From Rhizomys pruinosus (lineage: Eukaryota > Chordata > Mammalia > Rodentia > Spalacidae): a stretch of 64,000 bases of DNA. Below are positions 1 through 12,010 of this stretch, piece after piece; position 1 is the first letter of the stretch, and every line of letters begins with the position of its first letter. The notes under the pieces were generated by a model. It was not told where the DNA came from, searched no databases, and saw only the letters and a program-made list of their open reading frames with translations. Where the stretch lies: contig VZQC01011955.1 in assembly GCA_009823505.1 (NCBI GenBank), positions 1,025,497 through 1,089,496 of the forward strand. Reading direction: 5' to 3'. The position numbers were made by a program, and so were the translations under genes.

Positions 1-160
1 GCAGCCTCATCCACTGAATCAAGTTTCCAAGGATCAACGTCAACTCAGTTTCAAGGGAAATCTGACAGTCTCTTCTGGTTTCCAAAGGGATTGCACAACA
101 TAGGTGCAACCACATGCAGCAAAAACACTTCTACACATAAAAAACCAACAGGCTGGTCCC
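1..160 (+). mobile_element. B2/B3-type SINE, 3' part, cut by the window edge
   Basis: Matches the 3' half of the SINE at 14671-14880, with extra bases. Confidence 0.75.
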
Positions 161-269
161 ATATGAGACAGGTGGTGAGAACCCTATTCTGAGAGGTACA
201 CAAGAAGAGTGGCACCTGCTCCCTGGGGAGCACTCTAAGGTCAACTTGTTTTCCTGTTTTCTTTTTTTT

Positions 270-508
270 AGGTTTTTTTTTATTTAAATTTTTATTTTTT
301 TTTTTTTTTTTTTTTAATGTACTGTTTTCATGCAATTTTGTGTACCCGTGGCATGCAATGCCCGGAGGGTCAGAACAGGTTGTCGGACTACCCTGGAACT
401 GAAGTTAAAGATGTTCTCAGCCACCATGTGGGTGCGTGGGGATCAACCCGGGTCCTCGGGTGGAAGAGCAGCAGTGGCTCTTAACCTCTAGGCCATTCTC
501 CAGCCCAC
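270..508 (-). mobile_element. B2/B3-type SINE
   Basis: Reverse orientation, ending in the head motif CTCCAGCCC. Noisy copy of 14995-15228. Confidence 0.85.
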
Positions 509-1809
509 AGAACAAGGTCCCAGTCCCTATGACCAACATGATGAGACCCTAGGTGGACTCTGAGCCCTAACCCACCACCCAACCCGCAATGCCCTACTGG
601 AAACAGTAAGCCACCTCCTCCCTGATTTTCCCTGAGCAGGCCACCCCCAGGGGAGTTCTCGAGCTCCAGGCTGAGTCAGTAGCTGACTAGCTGATCACCG
701 CCATTGTCATTGTCCCTAGAGTGGCAGTCTCTCCCACAGCACCAAACAACCCAGGCAGCTCTGGAGGAGTGATTGCCACTCTGCCCTGCCCACCGCCTCC
801 CAAGTGTCACATGGTACCATAGCAAGGAGGTAAAATCTGGGACCCACGCTGGAGGCTTCCCGAAAAGCAATTGCCTCCCAAACTTCTCTGAGGTCTGCTG
901 TGTGCCCACACCTCACTGAAGCCTCCCTGTAGCTCAGCAGGATGGTAAAGTCTTGTTTTAACAAGGAAACAGGGGCTCAGAGAGACAGAAACCATTTGAT
1001 CTGCCCGGGATGGCAGAAATGTCAGGGTCAAGGTAGTGGAACATGGTCTGCCTCATGGGAGGGTCTAGAATTGTGGACTCAGATGATGGGCAGGAAGCAG
1101 TGGGTATGTGGCTGGGGGCAGGGCACAGTGGCATTCCTGAGACAATCCCTTGTGTCAAGGTCCAGCAGACCCTGGGTTCAACACCCTTGGACCTGTGGAA
1201 ACAAAAATCCAAGCGTGGTGCTGTAAGGGGAAGCAAAGTTTTGATAGTCTTTAGCCTGGGCTTACTCCTCCCCTTCATAGGTTTCCGTTCCAACCCAGTC
1301 CACAGGGATCCCTGAGGGGGAACAGCATGGTTCTGGCCTGAAGTGTGAACTTGGTGGGGTTGCTTCAGCCCCCTTAGACTATCACAGAAAGCAAGAGTTG
1401 TGTGGGCTCATTCCATGGGTGGCAGGGAAGCCCAGAGAGGAGGGGTCTGTCCCCACGAGGGTAGGGCTGACTTCAGAGATGGGTTGCTGGGCTCCCTTCC
1501 TGAGTGGCAGGCATGTTGCCTGGGTTGGAATCTGCCCTTTCTCAGTCTTGTGACCTTGAGCAGGTCCTGACTTCTCCAGTTCACTCCTATGGAAAGGGCA
1601 CAGTGATGACCCCCTTGGGAAGGACTATGTGGAGTTAGGGCAAAATGTCCTTTTCCTTTGTGCCAGGGAGGAAATGGGAAGGGCCAAATCAGTTAGCATT
1701 GGGAACATAAAATGGGTTCATGCCTTATAGTGACCTCAAAGAAGTTTAAAACACAAAATTTAAGGCCCCAGTAAGCTCCACTACTTGAGCAATCAACAAC
1801 AATAAAACC

Positions 1810-2215
1810 AAAATAAGGAACTCAAACACAAACATGCATATACTAAGTGCTTGTGGCATTGTTGATAAAAGCCAGGTGACAGCTGCCCAAATCTTCACCA
1901 GCAGAAGAATGGAAAGACAAAATGTGGTATGCCCATTCAAGGGAACATTATCCAGTAAAAGGAAGGAAGTGCTGACACATGCTCCAAAGTACAAATTCCA
2001 CAAGTCAAGAGGAAGCCAGAAGGCCTTATTGCATTTATAGTAAGTGTCCAGAATAGGTCAGCCAACAACACAAAGCAGATCGAAACTGGGGAGGGAAGGG
2101 GACTGTTACTGAGTGTATGGGTTTTTTTAGCAGGATGAAAATACTTTGGAACTAGACAGTGGCGTATTCACACTGTAAATGTCCCAAAGACCACCACAAA
2201 GGTGCTGGTTTAAAA
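1810..2215 (+). mobile_element. ancient L1M-type LINE 3' end (first copy)
   Basis: The sequence follows the familiar mammalian L1 ORF2 end and 3' UTR: an AATGTGGTATGCCCATTCAA-like stretch, then AAGTGTCCAGAATAGG and GGATGAAAATACTTTGGAAC. It is decayed and noncoding, and is duplicated at 16500-16910. Confidence 0.75.
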
Positions 2216-2267
2216 TGAGTATGCGCTGGTCCCTGTGACTGCTTCTCATTAAATAAAAAAGTCATTA

Positions 2268-3120
2268 CGCGGGGGGCAGGGATAGGGAGCCCCCGCGAGA
2301 AGCGGGTCAAGGCGGCAGAAAACAAAAAGAGGGAGAGCCAAAGAGGAAGCGGAAGCAGGCGGAAACAGACGCGGGGGGGGATTTCCGGGAGCACCAGGCG
2401 GCCACGGCAGGCGGGCCGGCGGCCAGCGAGCCCATCGCACGCAAACAGCCCTTCGGCCAGCCAGCAGCCATCCAGCCAGCCACCCAGACCGACAGACACC
2501 CAGGACAGCCAGAGGGGCAGGACAGAGGCCGGCCAGCGGCCACGCACCTCAAGAGCCCGGCCGCCATGCCCGCCCGACAGCAAGCCATCCAGACAGACAG
2601 CTAGCCGGCCGGCGAGCGAGGCACGGCACCCTAAGATTCCGTCCGCCAGCCCGCCATCCCGCCAGACAGAACCAGCCAGCAGGCCGGCCGTGCCAGCGAG
2701 CCACGCATCCCAATTAGCCCGGCGGCCTAGCCAGTCCAGCCAGACACCAGACATTACAGGACATGACAGCAGGCGGTCCTGCCGCTAGCCCACGCATCCC
2801 AAGAGCCCGGCCGCCACCAGCCATCTAGGCAGACTAGACAGTCGACAGCAGACAGCCAGTACGCCAGAGAGCCCACCGCAGCCGGCCTGTCCAACGCGAG
2901 TCGCCGCACCCACGAGCCCGGCCTTCCCATCCAGCCTAGCCCAAGAGCCAGAACATGCAGCCGGGCCGGCCAGCTAGCTACGCATCCCATAGTTAGCCCT
3001 TGGGGCCAGTCCAGCCATCAGCGATTAAGAAGCCGTACAGCCAGATAGACTTATACATCATCCGGCCGGCCAGTCTATCCACTCCACCCAATAGCCTTCT
3101 TCCAGCCATCCATCCAGCTT
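2268..3120 (+). other. T-depleted block: the repeat array with T replaced by G
   Basis: This block looks like GC-rich CCAG/CCGG repeats but is co-linear with 9374-10200. Examples: 2308-2318 CAAGGCGGCAG faces 9410-9420 CAAGTCTTCAT, and CAGCCAGAGGGGCAG at 2506-2520 faces CATCCATATGTGCAT at 9601-9615. By hand count, T numbers per 60-base line from 2281 are 2,3,3,1,2,5,3,7,5,5,7,8,11,14, reaching 19 at 3121-3180. The partner line 9481-9540 has 20. A and C positions are mostly kept. Confidence 0.9.
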
Positions 3121-3355
3121 ACATATATACATGCCTACATCCATACATACATACATCATCCTTCCTTCCATCTATCAACTCACCCAATATCCTTCTTCCT
3201 CCACCCATCCATCCATCCATACATACATACATACATACATACATACATTATCCTACATCATCCTTCCTTCCATTCTAACCACTCCACCCACACATCCTTC
3301 CATCATCCAGCCATCCATCCTCTTCCTTCCATCTACCTACCCCTTCCCATCTTTC
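3121..3355 (+). repeat. CATC/CATA tetranucleotide array, unaltered 3' part of the other copy
   Basis: This is the same repeat as 9481-10430 with normal T content. Together with the T-depleted block it spans about the same length as the intact array. Confidence 0.9.
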
Positions 3356-4414
3356 CCACTTCCTTCTTCTGGGAGCCCCATGCACAGATCTCTGGAGTAA
3401 ACAGGGAGCTGAGCTGTACTCAGGAGCAAAAAAAAGCCCTCTTTTCGGGAATTTTCTGGAACACTGTCATATTTCTAGATGTGGTACGTTTCATGTTTCC
3501 CGCTCCCTGAAATCTAGTCTTGTTAAATATTCCCCTCCCTTCCTTCACAAAAGAAGACTGGGGCCACTGGCCGTCTGAGGGAGGACACATTGGGACATCC
3601 ACGATGGGCAATAACCGTGCCCGCTGGTGGCAGGATCAGCAGACTCCTCTGTCGTAACCAATCTCTGCTGGAGGAAGGGGTGTACCGGTCCCTTGGCTAT
3701 CTGAAGACACTGATGGGGCGGGGTGGGATGGCACAGTATGACAGGTCCTCACAGGGAACCTTGGTAGAGGGCTCACTGTTGAAGCCTCTGCACCTCAGAT
3801 GTGAAGGGTGGCAGCGCATGGACAGCTGCAGGTTCTGGGCAGCCCTGGGTCCTTCTTAGTCTTTCCTCCTGGGCTCTTCTGTGCTGTGACCCTCGGTGCT
3901 CGGTGCTCTTCCCCTTTCCAGAAAAGAAAGCCAGGGGCTCAGGACTTTGAGAAGTTTGACCAAGACCATTTGTAGCCAGCACAGGAAGACAGACATCAGA
4001 CCTTGACCTACTGACCTCCTAACCCAGGTTTGGGAGATGTGGCTCAGGATGAGGTCGTAGTAACACCCAGAGTGAAACTTTCCATTCAGACTCAAAGTGA
4101 ACACAGCCCAGGGAGGTTGGGATACAGGAAGCAGCTCCCATGCTGCGCTCCAGAACGGAGCGTGGAGAGGAGCGATTCCTTTCTGCTTCTGCTAACTCGT
4201 GGAGGCTGAGAGTCTCACTTAGTCACAGCCCTGATCGTAATTCGTTTGTGAGGCTGCCAGGCTGTCATTTTTATAATGGAAGTTGTTTTCACAACCCCAA
4301 GCCACACTAATGACAAAGTGAAGCAAGCTGGGGGCGGGGGGAGGCTCAGGCAAGTAGGCTGGCAGACGCCAGGGAACTTTACACTCATGTGGGCTGCCGG
4401 TCGCGTGGGACTGA

Positions 4415-4945
4415 GATGTGTGTACTTACACACACACAGCCACAACATGTGCACACACACTGTATTCTCACACATGCATCCACATACACTGGCTCACATT
4501 GCATTCATATACACAAAATCATGCCCCCTACTTACATGCATACATACCAGCTCACATGTGCAGTATGACATGCCATGCACACATATATGTGCACACCTCC
4601 ATGCATATATATACTGGCTCACACGTACATGAAACCACACACACCTGCTCACATGCACACGCCAATATAATTCCACACCTAGTTCCATATATCCTGATTC
4701 ATATATGTATTGTTACATATTCGTGTTTAAATGCTCCCCCCAGCTCACATATGCTCACATGTGCATGCCTATACTGGCTAACAAGTGCAGCCACATACAC
4801 GTGAATGCCCCACATGTTCACATATGCATACACCTCCCTTACATGCATGCCCTCCACAAAACATCACAATATTTGCCACTTTACACACATGCAGACAGCA
4901 TTGTACAATATGCTCATGTGTGCAACATACTTTTCACACATGCTC
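4415..4945 (+). repeat. CA/ACATGCA-rich low-complexity array (first copy)
   Basis: Alternating purine-pyrimidine sequence rich in CACACA, ACATGC and ATATAT. It matches 11480-12010 with many small indels. Confidence 0.85.
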
Positions 4946-6534
4946 CTAACAGACTACCTCGAGTGCTTGGTACTAAACACACAAGACCCACGTCCAGCTC
5001 TGCTGGACCCACGGAGAGCCCTCTCTACAAGCCTGGAGCTCCTAGTCTATAAAGTGGGAACAGACATAGCACTGAGTCTCAGAGCGTGTCTGGCCAGACG
5101 AATAGCAGAAATAAATGGACTAATGGCAGCTTTGACCCCTCCAGTGAATGGCTTTAGTGGGTGACCATTAGACAATCTTCCAGGCCCTGTTTGTTTGCTT
5201 CTAGAAACTTCCTCTCTTTTTTCCATGTGGTTTAACAGACCAGGCCTGAAGGCAGTCCAGGCTGGCAGTGGAGATGGGGATCTCTGATGTCGGATGGGCC
5301 AGCTTCAAATCTAAGCCACCCCTACATTCAAGTTTTGTGTTCTTGCATTAGCAACTTCAGTGCTCAAGTCTCTCAGTTTGCTCATCTTAAAATGGGGGGG
5401 CAAAGAATTGTACTTGTTTCATATGGTTGTTGGGAAAATGCAATTGGCAAATGCCTGTGCCAGAAATGAGCCTATCAACGTAACTGCTGAGTCCCCCACC
5501 GTGAAATAAGCCAGGAGCACCATGCTCTGGCCTGTATCTCCAAGCCCTTTGCATGTTTATTTTGAGGACAGGGTCTCCCTAAGTTTGTTCAAGGCTGGCC
5601 TTGGGCTGGTTCTATAGCCTAGAATGACCTTGAATTTGTATTTCTTTTTTTTCTCTCTTTTTTTTTTTTTTTTGTACTTTTCATTCCTACTGAATTTTCA
5701 TCTCTTGCCAAGGTTGGCCAGGCCCAGGGTTGCACTTGACACACGCTGAGCCATCAGCTTCCTCCAGCTCCTCCTCAGTGATCCAGGAAAGGAGGGGCTC
5801 TGCTCCCCCTGGGGGCTGTCCCCATGCAATGTGAGCTCAGGTGTGGCCACCAGCTTCCCACCCTGTGTTGGGTGGGGGGAGGGCTGTGATGAGCTTCTGT
5901 AAGCCAGGCCGGAGGAGGGGCTTTGACTCCTGTTCTAGGGCCTCCCTTAGTCAAGGGTCCTGCTGCTGCATGAGAACCCTCCTGAGCATCACTGGCTTTA
6001 GTTACCCTTAATTTCCGTTTCTGTCCTTGGGCCTCAGTTTTCCTTAGATGTAAAGTAAGCAGCATGGGGCTGGGCCAGCGGAGGCTTCTTCCACCTCAGG
6101 ATCGCTGGGATTGCACTCAGGAGTCATGGTTCCACTTACACACTGGAGCTACGCACAGATTCCAGGACTGCAGACGTCTAGACACAAACCTAGGCTCTGA
6201 GGCTTTGTCTCCAGGGCTCCCCTTTGGCATCTCAAAGAGCAGGGTGAGGGCTCCCTTTGTTTCCTGAGTTCTATGAGAAAAAGCTCTTAGTGCAGGGCTT
6301 GGCACACAGTAGGTGCTTGATGAACAGTAACTGTTCAGAAAGATTCTGCCTTCACATTCACAGTGCCAGCATTCCTGCGGTTCCATCAGGGAGACTGTTT
6401 TTCATTCATTCCTTCACTCATTCATTCATTCATTCAGCCCATTAGTCAATTAGTATTTTCTTCAAGTAGTATCTTTTTTTTTTTAAAAAAAAAAAAGGGC
6501 ATTTTTTTTTTTTAATATAAAAAAAAAAAAAGCT

Positions 6535-6770
6535 GGTGCTGGAGAGATGGCCCTAGCGGTTAAGAGCGCCGACCCACTCTTACAGAGGGGACCCGGGTTC
6601 TATCCCCAGGACCCACATGGCCGGGCCGGACCCTTCTGGGAAACTCCAATTCAGATGGAACTCCAATTCCAAGGAATCGGACACCTCTTCTGAACCTCCG
6701 CGGCATTGCACGACCCGGGTGCAACAAACCTGCATGCAGACAGTTACACTCAACACATACAGAAATAAAT
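6535..6770 (+). mobile_element. B2/B3-type SINE, young subfamily (noisy copy)
   Basis: Counterpart of 13569-13800 with many one-base insertions. Its box B region reads GGGTTCTATCCCC rather than GGGTTCGATCCCC. Confidence 0.85.
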
Positions 6771-7212
6771 TAAGAAATTAAAAAATAAAAAATAAAAATT
6801 CTAAAAAAAAAAAGCAATTGAGTGCTTAGGTCTCCACTTTCAGCGCGAGGTGTGCTTAGATCTCGTCGCAGAGTCACAGTGGAGCAGGAGGCACTGGGCC
6901 CCTCTCTCCCGCAGCTGGCAATCAGCACTGCTTTCTCAGAACTCCGAGAGCTGCTAAGGTTGTAGGAACAGTCTGCTATGTGTCTGAACCTATCATCAGA
7001 CAAGGGAGCAATCTCAAGTGCCGGAATATTCACTAGAAGAGGCTTTGTGTCCTGAACCAATAGGATGGGGAATCTGGGGAGAGGGCTTGTGTTAGTAGCA
7101 TTTGTAAAGATCATAGCACTAAGGAGGCAAGCCTGTAGACGAAAGAGGGCAGGAATTTCCTTCCACTCTTTAAAAATTTTCCTCCATCCATTTTCTTTTA
7201 AAAACTGAAACC

Positions 7213-7395
7213 CTCTGCCTGGGCATGGTGGTGCACGCCTAATCCAGCACTCGGAGGCAAGAGGCAGGCAGGCGGCTCCTTTGTGAGTTCAAGGCCACGC
7301 TGGTCTTACAGCGTGAGTTCCACGGACAGCTGGAATTTTTTGTGTGTGAGTCCAGGACAGGGAGAACCCTTTGTCTCGAACTGACCATAATTAAT
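7213..7395 (+). mobile_element. B1 SINE (noisy copy)
   Basis: GGGCATGGTGGTGCACGCC head, then GAGTTCAAGGCCACGC. Counterpart of 14231-14395 with scattered indels. Confidence 0.85.
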
Positions 7396-7533
7396 TAATT
7401 AAAATAAAAAGAACCCTCTCCCATCACATCAACACACCAGCATTTTTGGCCTTTTTTTTTTTTTTGGGATGCTCGGTGTACTCCTCCACAGACGCGGTCC
7501 ATTTAAAAAGTGCTTGGCTTTCACTAGTTCCGG

Positions 7534-9373
7534 AATTTTTTTTTTTTTTTTTTTGGTCTTTGCTCTCTTCTTAAAGACTGAAGAGGGATGACTGAAACGA
7601 ACTCAAGCCCGAGCCACTGGCTGCCTGTGGATGGAAACTCTGAGTGTCTGGAGTACAGGATGAAACAAGAATCTTTATAGATCTATCACAAGAGGAAGCC
7701 TGGGCCAGGGGCGAGGAGGCACAACCACCCTTGTCTGTCAGATCCAGGCTTTGGAACTTTAGTTTGAGGAAAGCACCACCAGGACTGTTTGTTCACACAC
7801 ACCTGTTAGGCCTTGGTAAATACAAGATGCATGCATGTGAGGGAATCCTCACTCTCTTTCCTGTTGTTAAATTTTGGGCCAGTCAGTCTGGATCAAATAG
7901 TATGAGTTTCAGTTTCCTCATCTGTAAAATGGGATTGTGGGAAGCTCAGGGTCTGTATCCCAACCTGTGAGGGTTGTGAAGATGATGTCAGTAGGGCTGG
8001 GGGGGGGGGCAGCAGGAAGAGGAAGGTTGCGAGCTCAAGTCTATGCAAAGGCCTGCTATATCTGGGACAAGATGGCTGTATCCTGGCTGGCTGTCATGTT
8101 GTCTGTTTTCCATCGCCTTAGGGTCATCATAAAGAGGCAGGGACATGTGCTTTGTGTTCCCTGCATGTATAGTGTTTTTGTGAGGGATACTCAGACTGGA
8201 AAAGTTGCATGAGTGTTGTGGAGGAAGGAGCATTGCTTCTTGCCTGTGATAGGTTCACAAGGCAGAGCTGGAGGAACCTGGCCTGTGTGTTTTGCCACAT
8301 CCATGAGAAGGAATCTGCAACTGGACATTAGAGCCTGGAGCAGGGGTGGGGGGGAATAAAATTGCCAGGAAGCACATTGGCCTGGGATCTCCCCCCTAGT
8401 CATGGACCCCAGAGCGTGGATTCAGTACATCAAGCTTCAGACTGAATCTGTGATACCAGGGGGTCGTATCTCATGGTGGCAATAGGAGGCGGTAAGGCTG
8501 ACTTTAGGCTCACAGGAGTGGGGACCTGGGGAGAGAAATGGTTTAGAAAGAAGAAGCCAGGCCTCCATGTCAGGACCATGTGTTTTGGGGACTTCTCATA
8601 GCACGGAGCCAGACAGAGGCCTGAGGAAGGAAAGGGGTGCCCCTCATGAAGTGGGGGTGGCAGCCCCAGAGCCCACAAACATTGCCACCTCAGAAACGCA
8701 GAGCTCAGTCACAGGGTGCCAGACCTGGGAGTGGGGGGAAAGGGTGACCCATGCCCCTGTGAATGTCAGGGGTAGGCCGATGACAGACTGAGACATCCAG
8801 GTTGGTAAATTTAACCCAGATTTTATGGATCTCAGACCGTCCAGTGGAATCCTTCGCACATAAGGTAATAGGTTCAGAGAGGGAGCTGGAGCATATTTCC
8901 AATTAGAGACAAAGGAAGCCACTGTTTAATTTATTCAATCACTCAGTCACTTCTTCTTTCTGCCAAAGCCTTCTTAAGGTCTTGATGGGGTCCAGGACTC
9001 AGCCCAGACCTGGCTCACAGGGCTGAGGAAGAAACAGCTTTGACACCACAGGGACTGAGTGCAAGGGAGAGACGGTGTCAGGCTGGGGTCAGCCCAGGGT
9101 GAGTGGAGAACCTGCTGCAGTGCAGACAGTAGGTGAGCAGACAAGAGGTGACCCTGGAGGGCTTCCCAGAGGAGGTGCTGCCCAGTACTGTGGGCATGAG
9201 GGATATGTAGGAATTAAGGAAGCCCTGGGCTCAGGTATACATTGGGTCATTTTACAGATGAGGAAACACAACTTGTTCGGGAAGAGGCTTGTGGCCAGGA
9301 CAACACAGCATGCAGAAGCAGGCGGGAAGGTACAGCTAGTTTCTCAGCCAGTGTGGCTGGGGACCTGGGGGAT
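7534..9373. other. single-copy intergenic stretch between duplication copies
   Basis: No gene seen. It opens with a T run at about 7538-7555. A MIR-like piece lies at about 7860-7990 (CAGTTTCCTCATCTGTAAAATGGG). A reverse MIR-like piece lies near 9240-9310 (ACAGATGAGGAAAC). The remainder looks unique. Confidence 0.7.
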
Positions 9374-9480
9374 GCTGTGGTCAGTAATTGATCCCCTCTA
9401 GACATCTGGCAAGTCTTCATAAAACAAAAAGAGTTAGAGCTAAATAAGTAATCTAATCAGGAGTAAACAGACGCTGGGTG

Positions 9481-10286
9481 TGGACCGATCACCATTCTTC
9501 CACTTCCATCTTTCCTCCTTCCATCTATCCACTCACTCAACATCCCTTCTTCCATCCATCCATCCATCCATCCATCCACCCATACATACATACACCCATA
9601 CATCCATATGTGCATACATCATCCTTCCATCTATCCACTCACCCAATATCCCTTCCTCCATCCATCCATACATACATCCATCCATACATACATCATCCTT
9701 CCTTCTATCTATCCACTCACCCAATATCCCTTCCTCCATCCATCCATCCATCCATACATACATACATCATCCTTCCTTCCATCTATCCACTCACCCAATA
9801 TCCCTTCTTCCATCCATCCATCCATCCATCCATACATACATACATACATCATCCTTCCTTCCATCTATCCACTCACCCAATATCCCTTCCTCCATCCATC
9901 CATACATTCATACATACATACATTCATACATCCATACATCCATATATCCATACATCATCCTTCCTTCCATCTAGCTACTCACCCAATATCCCTTCCTCCA
10001 TCCATCCATCCATATATCCATACATCATCCTTCCTTCCATCTATCCACTCACCCAATATCCCTTCTTCCATCCATCCATCCATCTATACATACATCCGTA
10101 CATCCATATATCCATACATCATCCTTCCTTCCATCTATCCACTCACCCAATATCCCTTCTTCCATCCATCCATCCATCTGTACATACATCCATACATCCA
10201 TACATCCATATATCCATACATCATCCTTCCTTCCATCTATCAACTCACCCAATATCCCTTCTTCCATCCACCCATCCATCCATCCA

Positions 10287-10319
<33 letters not shown>

Positions 10320-10430
10320 CCATACATCATCCTTCATTCCATCTATCCACTCACCCAACATCCCTTCTTCCATCCATCCATCCATCCATCCTCCTTCCTT
10401 CCATCTACCACCCCCCCATCTTCCCACTCA
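9481..10430 (+). repeat. CATC/CATA tetranucleotide array with higher-order units
   Basis: CATC and CATA tetranucleotides are interrupted about ten times by a block like CTATCCACTCACCCAATATC, giving a higher-order period of roughly 70-105 bases. Because 4-base repeats avoid stops in several frames, long open frames (up to 389 codons, rich in His-Pro-Ser-Ile) run through it. They are by-products of the repeat. Confidence 0.97.
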
Positions 10431-11479
10431 CTGTCTTCTGGGAGCCCCATGCACAGATCTCTGGAGTAAACAGGGAGCTGAGCTGTACTCAGGAGCAAAA
10501 AAAAGCCCTCTTTTCGGGAATTTTCTGGAACACTGTCATATTTCTAGATGTGGTACGTTTCATGTTTCCCGCTCCCTGAAATCTAGTCTTGTTAAATATT
10601 CCCCTCCCTTCCTTCACAAAAGAAGACTGGGGCCACTGGCCGTCTGAGGGAGGACACATTGGGACATCCACGATGGGCAATAACCGTGCCCGCTGGTGGC
10701 AGGATCAGCAGACTCCTCTGTCGTAACCAATCTCTGCTGGAGGAAGGGGTGTACCGGTCCCTTGGCTATCTGAAGACACTGATGGGGCGGGGTGGGATGG
10801 CACAGTATGACAGGTCCTCACAGGGAACCTTGGTAGAGGGCTCACTGTTGAAGCCTCTGCACCTCAGATGTGAAGGGTGGCAGCGCATGGACAGCTGCAG
10901 GTTCTGGGCAGCCCTGGGTCCTTCTTAGTCTTTCCTCCTGGGCTCTTCTGTGCTGTGACCCTCGGTGCTCGGTGCTCTTCCCCTTTCCAGAAAAGAAAGC
11001 CAGGGGCTCAGGACTTTGAGAAGTTTGACCAAGACCATTTGTAGCCAGCACAGGAAGACAGACATCAGACCTTGACCTACTGACCTCCTAACCCAGGTTT
11101 GGGAGATGTGGCTCAGGATGAGGTCGTAGTAACACCCAGAGTGAAACTTTCCATTCAGACTCAAAGTGAACACAGCCCAGGGAGGTTGGGATACAGGAAG
11201 CAGCTCCCATGCTGCGCTCCAGAACGGAGCGTGGAGAGGAGCGATTCCTTTCTGCTTCTGCTAACTCGTGGAGGCTGAGAGTCTCACTTAGTCACAGCCC
11301 TGATCGTAATTCGTTTGTGAGGCTGCCAGGCTGTCATTTTTATAATGGAAGTTGTTTTCACAACCCCAAGCCACACTAATGACAAAGTGAAGCAAGCTGG
11401 GGGCGGGGGGAGGCTCAGGCAAGTAGGCTGGCAGACGCCAGGGAACTTTACACTCATGTGGGCTGAGTCGTGACTGAGA

Positions 11480-12010
11480 TGTGTGAGCATGAACACACAC
11501 ACAGCACATACATGTGCACACACACATGTATTCTCACACATGCATCCACATACACTGGCTCACATTGCATTCATATACACAAACATGCATGCCCCTACTT
11601 ACATGCATACATACCAGCTCACATGTGCAGTATGACATGCATGCACACATATATGTGCACACATACATGCATATATATACTGGCTCACACGTACATGAAC
11701 ACACACACAGGCTCACATGCACACGCACACATATATTCTCACACATAGTTCCATATATACTGATTCATATATGTATGTACATATTCGTGTTTAAATGCTC
11801 CCCCCAGCTCACATATGCTCACATGTGCATGCATATACTGGCTAACAAGTGCAGCCACATACACGTGAATGCCCCACATGTTCACATATGCATACACCCA
11901 CATACATGCATGCCCCTCCACACAAACATACACATATTTGCACTTACACACATGCAGACATGCATTGTACACATATGCTCATGTGTGCACACATACTTTC
12001 ACACATGCTC
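11480..12010 (+). repeat. CA/ACATGCA-rich low-complexity array (second copy)
   Basis: Cleaner copy of the array at 4415-4945. The alternating pattern is the kind that can adopt left-handed DNA. Confidence 0.85.

Larger units (their letters stand above)
1..2266 (+). repeat. segmental duplication copy: 3' end of the 7.6-kb unit
   Basis: This stretch matches 14760-16960 in the same orientation. Long blocks are identical (for example 660-1205 with 15374-15919, and 1825-2215). Patches such as 1-655, 1205-1260, 1660-1825 and 2210-2266 carry many one-base insertions and substitutions. It contains a partial SINE at 1-160, a reverse B2-type SINE at 270-508, MIR-like sequence near 1500-1620 and an L1M tail at 1810-2215. 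There is no gene. Confidence 0.95.
2267..7533 (+). repeat. segmental duplication copy: 5' part of the 7.6-kb unit
   Basis: This stretch matches 9374-14533. Block 3365-4390 is identical to 10434-11459 (offset 7069). Block 2268-3120 matches only when T is read as G. The low-complexity block 4390-4990 and the SINE block 6430-7533 are noisy. Similarity stops after TTTCACTAGT at about 7533, next to a T run. It contains a tetranucleotide array, CA-rich repeats, MIR-like pieces, a B2/B3-type SINE at 6535-6770 and a B1 at 7213-7395. There is no gene. Confidence 0.95.

Noticed and set aside
2152..2754. 200-codon minus-strand frame in the GC-rich block
   Set aside because: It exists only because T is replaced by G, which removes stop codons; the same region in the partner copy has no such frame.
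9481..10430. Regularly spaced repeats resembling a CRISPR array
   Set aside because: Spacers are themselves the same tetranucleotide repeat, the genome is mammalian, and there are no cas genes.
9478..10647. 389-codon open frame rich in His-Pro-Ser-Ile, plus 323- and 164-codon overlapping frames
   Set aside because: They are read-through of a 4-base repeat that lacks stops in several frames; no domain, and no second copy with a kept frame.
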